A stretch of DNA of 64,000 nt from Planctomycetota bacterium (GTDB lineage: Bacteria; Planctomycetota; UBA1135; GCA-002686595), in assembly GCA_012959785.1 (NCBI GenBank), contig DUCM01000014.1, positions 124,001-188,000 of the forward strand. Direction: 5' to 3'. A model generated the notes under the pieces. The model saw only the letters and a program-made list of their open reading frames with translations. It had not been told where the DNA came from and did not search any database. The position numbers and the translations under genes were made by a program. How positions within the stretch are numbered: the first letter of the stretch is position 1; each line of letters begins with the position of its first letter. Below are positions 61,922 through 64,000 of this stretch, piece after piece.

Positions 61922-63751
61922 CTAGTCCAAGTGCCCCTCTTCCCCTGGGCCCATCTCAACGCCACCTCCGGGGAAGTACTCCTGCCAGCGGCTGCCCACA
62001 GTGTGCGCCGTCTCTTCGTCGCCCACGAGTTCCTCGGGGTAGTTCGGCTTCATGCGCGCGTCGATAAGGATTGGCGCGCTGAGGGCGGCGTGATTGTGGA
62101 TGAGTTCGCTCTGCGCCGCGCACAGGTCGCGGGCGGGGTCAAAGCGGGTAAAGGTCGTCCAGAGGAAGTTCATCGTCGAGCGGACGGCCCGCTCGGCGTT
62201 GTCGCTGAGCACCAAGAGCGGCCAGTCGGCAAAGGCCGGATCGCGCGCGATGTCACAGCCGGCGGCAGCATCCGCTGCAAAGCTGGGACCCTCGATGACG
62301 AGGCATCCCGGCGCGAAGACGAAGACCTTCTGAACCCGCGACGAGGGCCGTCCCGTGAACTCGGTGGGCAATTCGCGGCGCTTTTCTCCGAGACCCAAGA
62401 GGACCCCCTTGCTGCCCTCGTTTAGCCGCGGTCCCGCGTAATCGAGGGTGTCCATGGAGAGGTTCGGGAACAGGAAGAGATCGGTCTCGAACACGGCTCG
62501 CTCGAGCACATGCACCAGTAGCGCACGAAAGTCCTTCAGGTCGGGTCCGCCGTCTACCGCCAGCAGGAACTTCGTCAGCGAGAGCTGTCCTTCCCCGAGC
62601 ACGCGGAAGGCGCTCACCATGGCCTCGCGTTTGTAACGCTCCTTGACTCGCACTGCCGAGAGCGAATGGTAGCCGGTTTCGCCATAGCTCCAAAGGTCGG
62701 AGACCGCGGGCATGACTAGAGGAAAGAGCGGCGAGAGCAGGCGTTGCAAGTAGTCTCCGATGAAGAAATCTTCCTGGCGTGGCTTGCCCACCACGGTGGC
62801 GGGGAATACAGCGTCGTGCTTCTTCAAGAGTGCATCCACTTCGAATACGGGAAAGTCGTGAATCTCGGAATAGTAGCCGTAGTGGTCACCGAATGGCCCT
62901 TCTGGGCGCCGCTTGTGGGCCTTGATGCGGCCCACCAAGGCCAGGTCGGCTTCGGCCACCAGGGGCAAGGGACCGACTGGATTGTCGGTCATCTCGAGCC
63001 GCGAACCGAGCATCAAGCTAGCGAGTAGCAACTCGGGCACATTTTCTGGCAGGGGGGCAATAGCCGAAAGGATCAGCGCCGGCGGACCGCCCAGCATCAG
63101 GTTCACCGGCAGGTCGCGGCCCGCAGCCTCGGCGGCTGCGAGATGAAAGCCCGCGCCGCGTTGGATTTGGATGTGGGCGCCGCAAGTCCTGTCGTCAAAT
63201 ATCTGCGCGCGGTACATCCCCAAGTTGTGTACGCCCGTCTCTGGATGTTCGGTGTAGACCAGAGGCAAGGTCAAGAAGGGGCCACCGTCGCGGGGCCAAC
63301 TCTGGAGCGCGGGCAGGTCTCGCAACTTGGGCTTGCGCTCGCAAATTTCGGTGACCGCGCCGGTTGCGCGCTGCTTGAGCCCCACCCGGGCCAAGGAGCT
63401 GAACAGTCCGCGGCGTTTCCAAAGGCCCGCAAGGCTGGGTGGCATGAATTCCTCGGGGAGCCGCGCCAGGTTGGCGATGAGTTCCTCGGGCCGCGGACCG
63501 AAGGCTAACTCCACCCGACGGGCCGTGCCGAAGAGGTTGGTTACGAGGGGCATGCACGCGCCCTCGACGCGGGTGAACAAGAGTGCCGGGCCTCCGGCGG
63601 CGATCGTCCGGCGGTGGATTTCAGCGACTTCGAGGCGAGCCGAGACCGGAGCCTCGATCACGGCCAACAGGCCCTCGGCTCGCAACACATCGAGAAAACG
63701 GCCCAGGTTCTTCGGAGCTGCGCCGGTAGCGCCAAGAGAAGGGCTCGACAT
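61922..63751 (-). CDS. ubiD: UbiD-family prenylated-FMN-dependent decarboxylase
   Basis: 609 residues from the ATG at 63751 (AGGAG just upstream). Reversible (de)carboxylation of aromatic or unsaturated acids using prenylated FMN. The domain opens with NLGRFLDVLRAEGLLAVIEA and LFTRVEGACMPLVTNLFGTA. It continues with NLGMYRAQIFDDRTCGAHIQ, GRDLPVNLMLGGPPALILSA, MTDNPVGPLPLVAEADLALV and GPFGDHYGYYS, all typical. The length suits the long planctomycete/futalosine-pathway members as well as UbiD, so a role in quinone biosynthesis is likely but the substrate is unproven. No UbiX gene (prFMN supply) is in the window. Confidence 0.9.
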   Translation of the reverse strand: MSSPSLGATGAAPKNLGRFLDVLRAEGLLAVIEAPVSARLEVAEIHRRTIAAGGPALLFTRVEGACMPLVTNLFGTARRVELAFGPRPEELIANLARLPEEFMPPSLAGLWKRRGLFSSLARVGLKQRATGAVTEICERKPKLRDLPALQSWPRDGGPFLTLPLVYTEHPETGVHNLGMYRAQIFDDRTCGAHIQIQRGAGFHLAAAEAAGRDLPVNLMLGGPPALILSAIAPLPENVPELLLASLMLGSRLEMTDNPVGPLPLVAEADLALVGRIKAHKRRPEGPFGDHYGYYSEIHDFPVFEVDALLKKHDAVFPATVVGKPRQEDFFIGDYLQRLLSPLFPLVMPAVSDLWSYGETGYHSLSAVRVKERYKREAMVSAFRVLGEGQLSLTKFLLAVDGGPDLKDFRALLVHVLERAVFETDLFLFPNLSMDTLDYAGPRLNEGSKGVLLGLGEKRRELPTEFTGRPSSRVQKVFVFAPGCLVIEGPSFAADAAAGCDIARDPAFADWPLLVLSDNAERAVRSTMNFLWTTFTRFDPARDLCAAQSELIHNHAALSAPILIDARMKPNYPEELVGDEETAHTVGSRWQEYFPGGGVEMGPGEEGHLD

Positions 63752-64000
63752 GGCTCCTGGATGCTTGCTCAAGGGGTCGGGGGCTCTTTGGGTCCAGCTT
63801 CGAGGGGAAGAGAAGCTGGCGCGCCTCCAAGATACGCTCGCTGGACCGCGCAGGTCCAGTAGCGGGGCCGTGAAGGGGGTCTGCTTCAGAGACCTGTAGC
63901 GAAACCTCGACAAGAGTGGCTTGTTGAGGGACGGTAGAGGGTGAGCCCTGCTCTCCTTGGCCCGGAATCTTCATGCAAACGCCCACCATGCTTCCCAAAC
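63752..64000. other. 249 bases upstream of the UbiD-family gene
   Basis: No gene is supported. It contains a short hairpin TGGACC-gcgca-GGTCCA near 63841-63857, too far from any gene end to assign as a terminator. It presumably includes the promoter of the UbiD-family gene. Confidence 0.4.

Overview
The window is 64 kb of high-GC bacterial chromosome with densely packed genes. It carries no rRNA, tRNA, CRISPR array, insertion sequence or phage gene that I could recognise. The gene content points to a planctomycete (Planctomycetota). The main evidence is a DUF1553/DUF1549 cytochrome-like protein translationally coupled to a Tat-exported DUF1501 protein, a seven-blade FG-GAP protein with a Cys-containing C-terminal domain that I associate with that phylum, and several lipoproteins and HEAT/TPR proteins. 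This is inferred from gene families, not from a marker gene.

Layout from left to right. 1-8.8 kb (minus strand): nearly complete carB, a polytopic membrane protein, a two-gene NAD synthetase (separate nitrilase-type amidase plus NadE), an ArsC/LMW-phosphatase-like protein, a MoxR ATPase and a DUF1801 protein. 9-16.8 kb: a methyltransferase, DUF72, an outer-membrane-like protein, a decayed histidine kinase remnant running into a TPR protein, a small acidic protein, a TrkA-C membrane protein, MltA and Ogt. 16.9-25.5 kb: HPF, the FG-GAP protein, a transketolase-like enzyme, a secreted HExxH peptidase-like protein, a second small acidic protein, and a deoB-pdp nucleoside salvage pair. 25.5-30.1 kb: the DUF1501/PSD1 pair. 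30.4-36 kb: a signalling island with an EAL phosphodiesterase converging on a three-gene sensor operon (HAMP protein, CHASE4-like histidine kinase, receiver-kinase lacking its phospho-acceptor His). 36-40.4 kb: a HEAT protein and three minor-pilin-like genes. 40.5-46.8 kb: a PuuD-like amidase/unknown/aroB operon, a Ca2+/Na+ antiporter, an RluA-family pseudouridine synthase and an agmatinase-like enzyme. 47-53.5 kb: a truncated sensor, a coupled pair of SPFH (HflK/HflC-like) proteins closed by a hairpin terminator, a broken ECF sigma gene, a carboxypeptidase-regulatory-like protein, DUF423 and a DUF442-like lipoprotein. 53.5-57.6 kb: a bioB-bioF/D-bioA operon in which BioF and BioD are one polypeptide. 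57.7-63.8 kb: tryptophan 2,3-dioxygenase, DUF2339 and a UbiD-family decarboxylase.

Two organisational themes stand out. First, neighbouring co-directional genes are chained by 1- or 4-base stop/start overlaps (TGATG, ATGA), and several convergent pairs have touching or overlapping 3' ends. Second, many first-in-operon genes have no Shine-Dalgarno sequence. Instead a TANNNT hexamer lies 6-9 bases (most often exactly 7) before the start codon, as expected for leaderless mRNAs. This helps fix several start codons. Decay is also visible: three signalling/regulatory genes (hybrid kinase remnant, truncated sensor, ECF sigma factor) are broken, the last with a 17-bp tandem duplication that shifts its frame.
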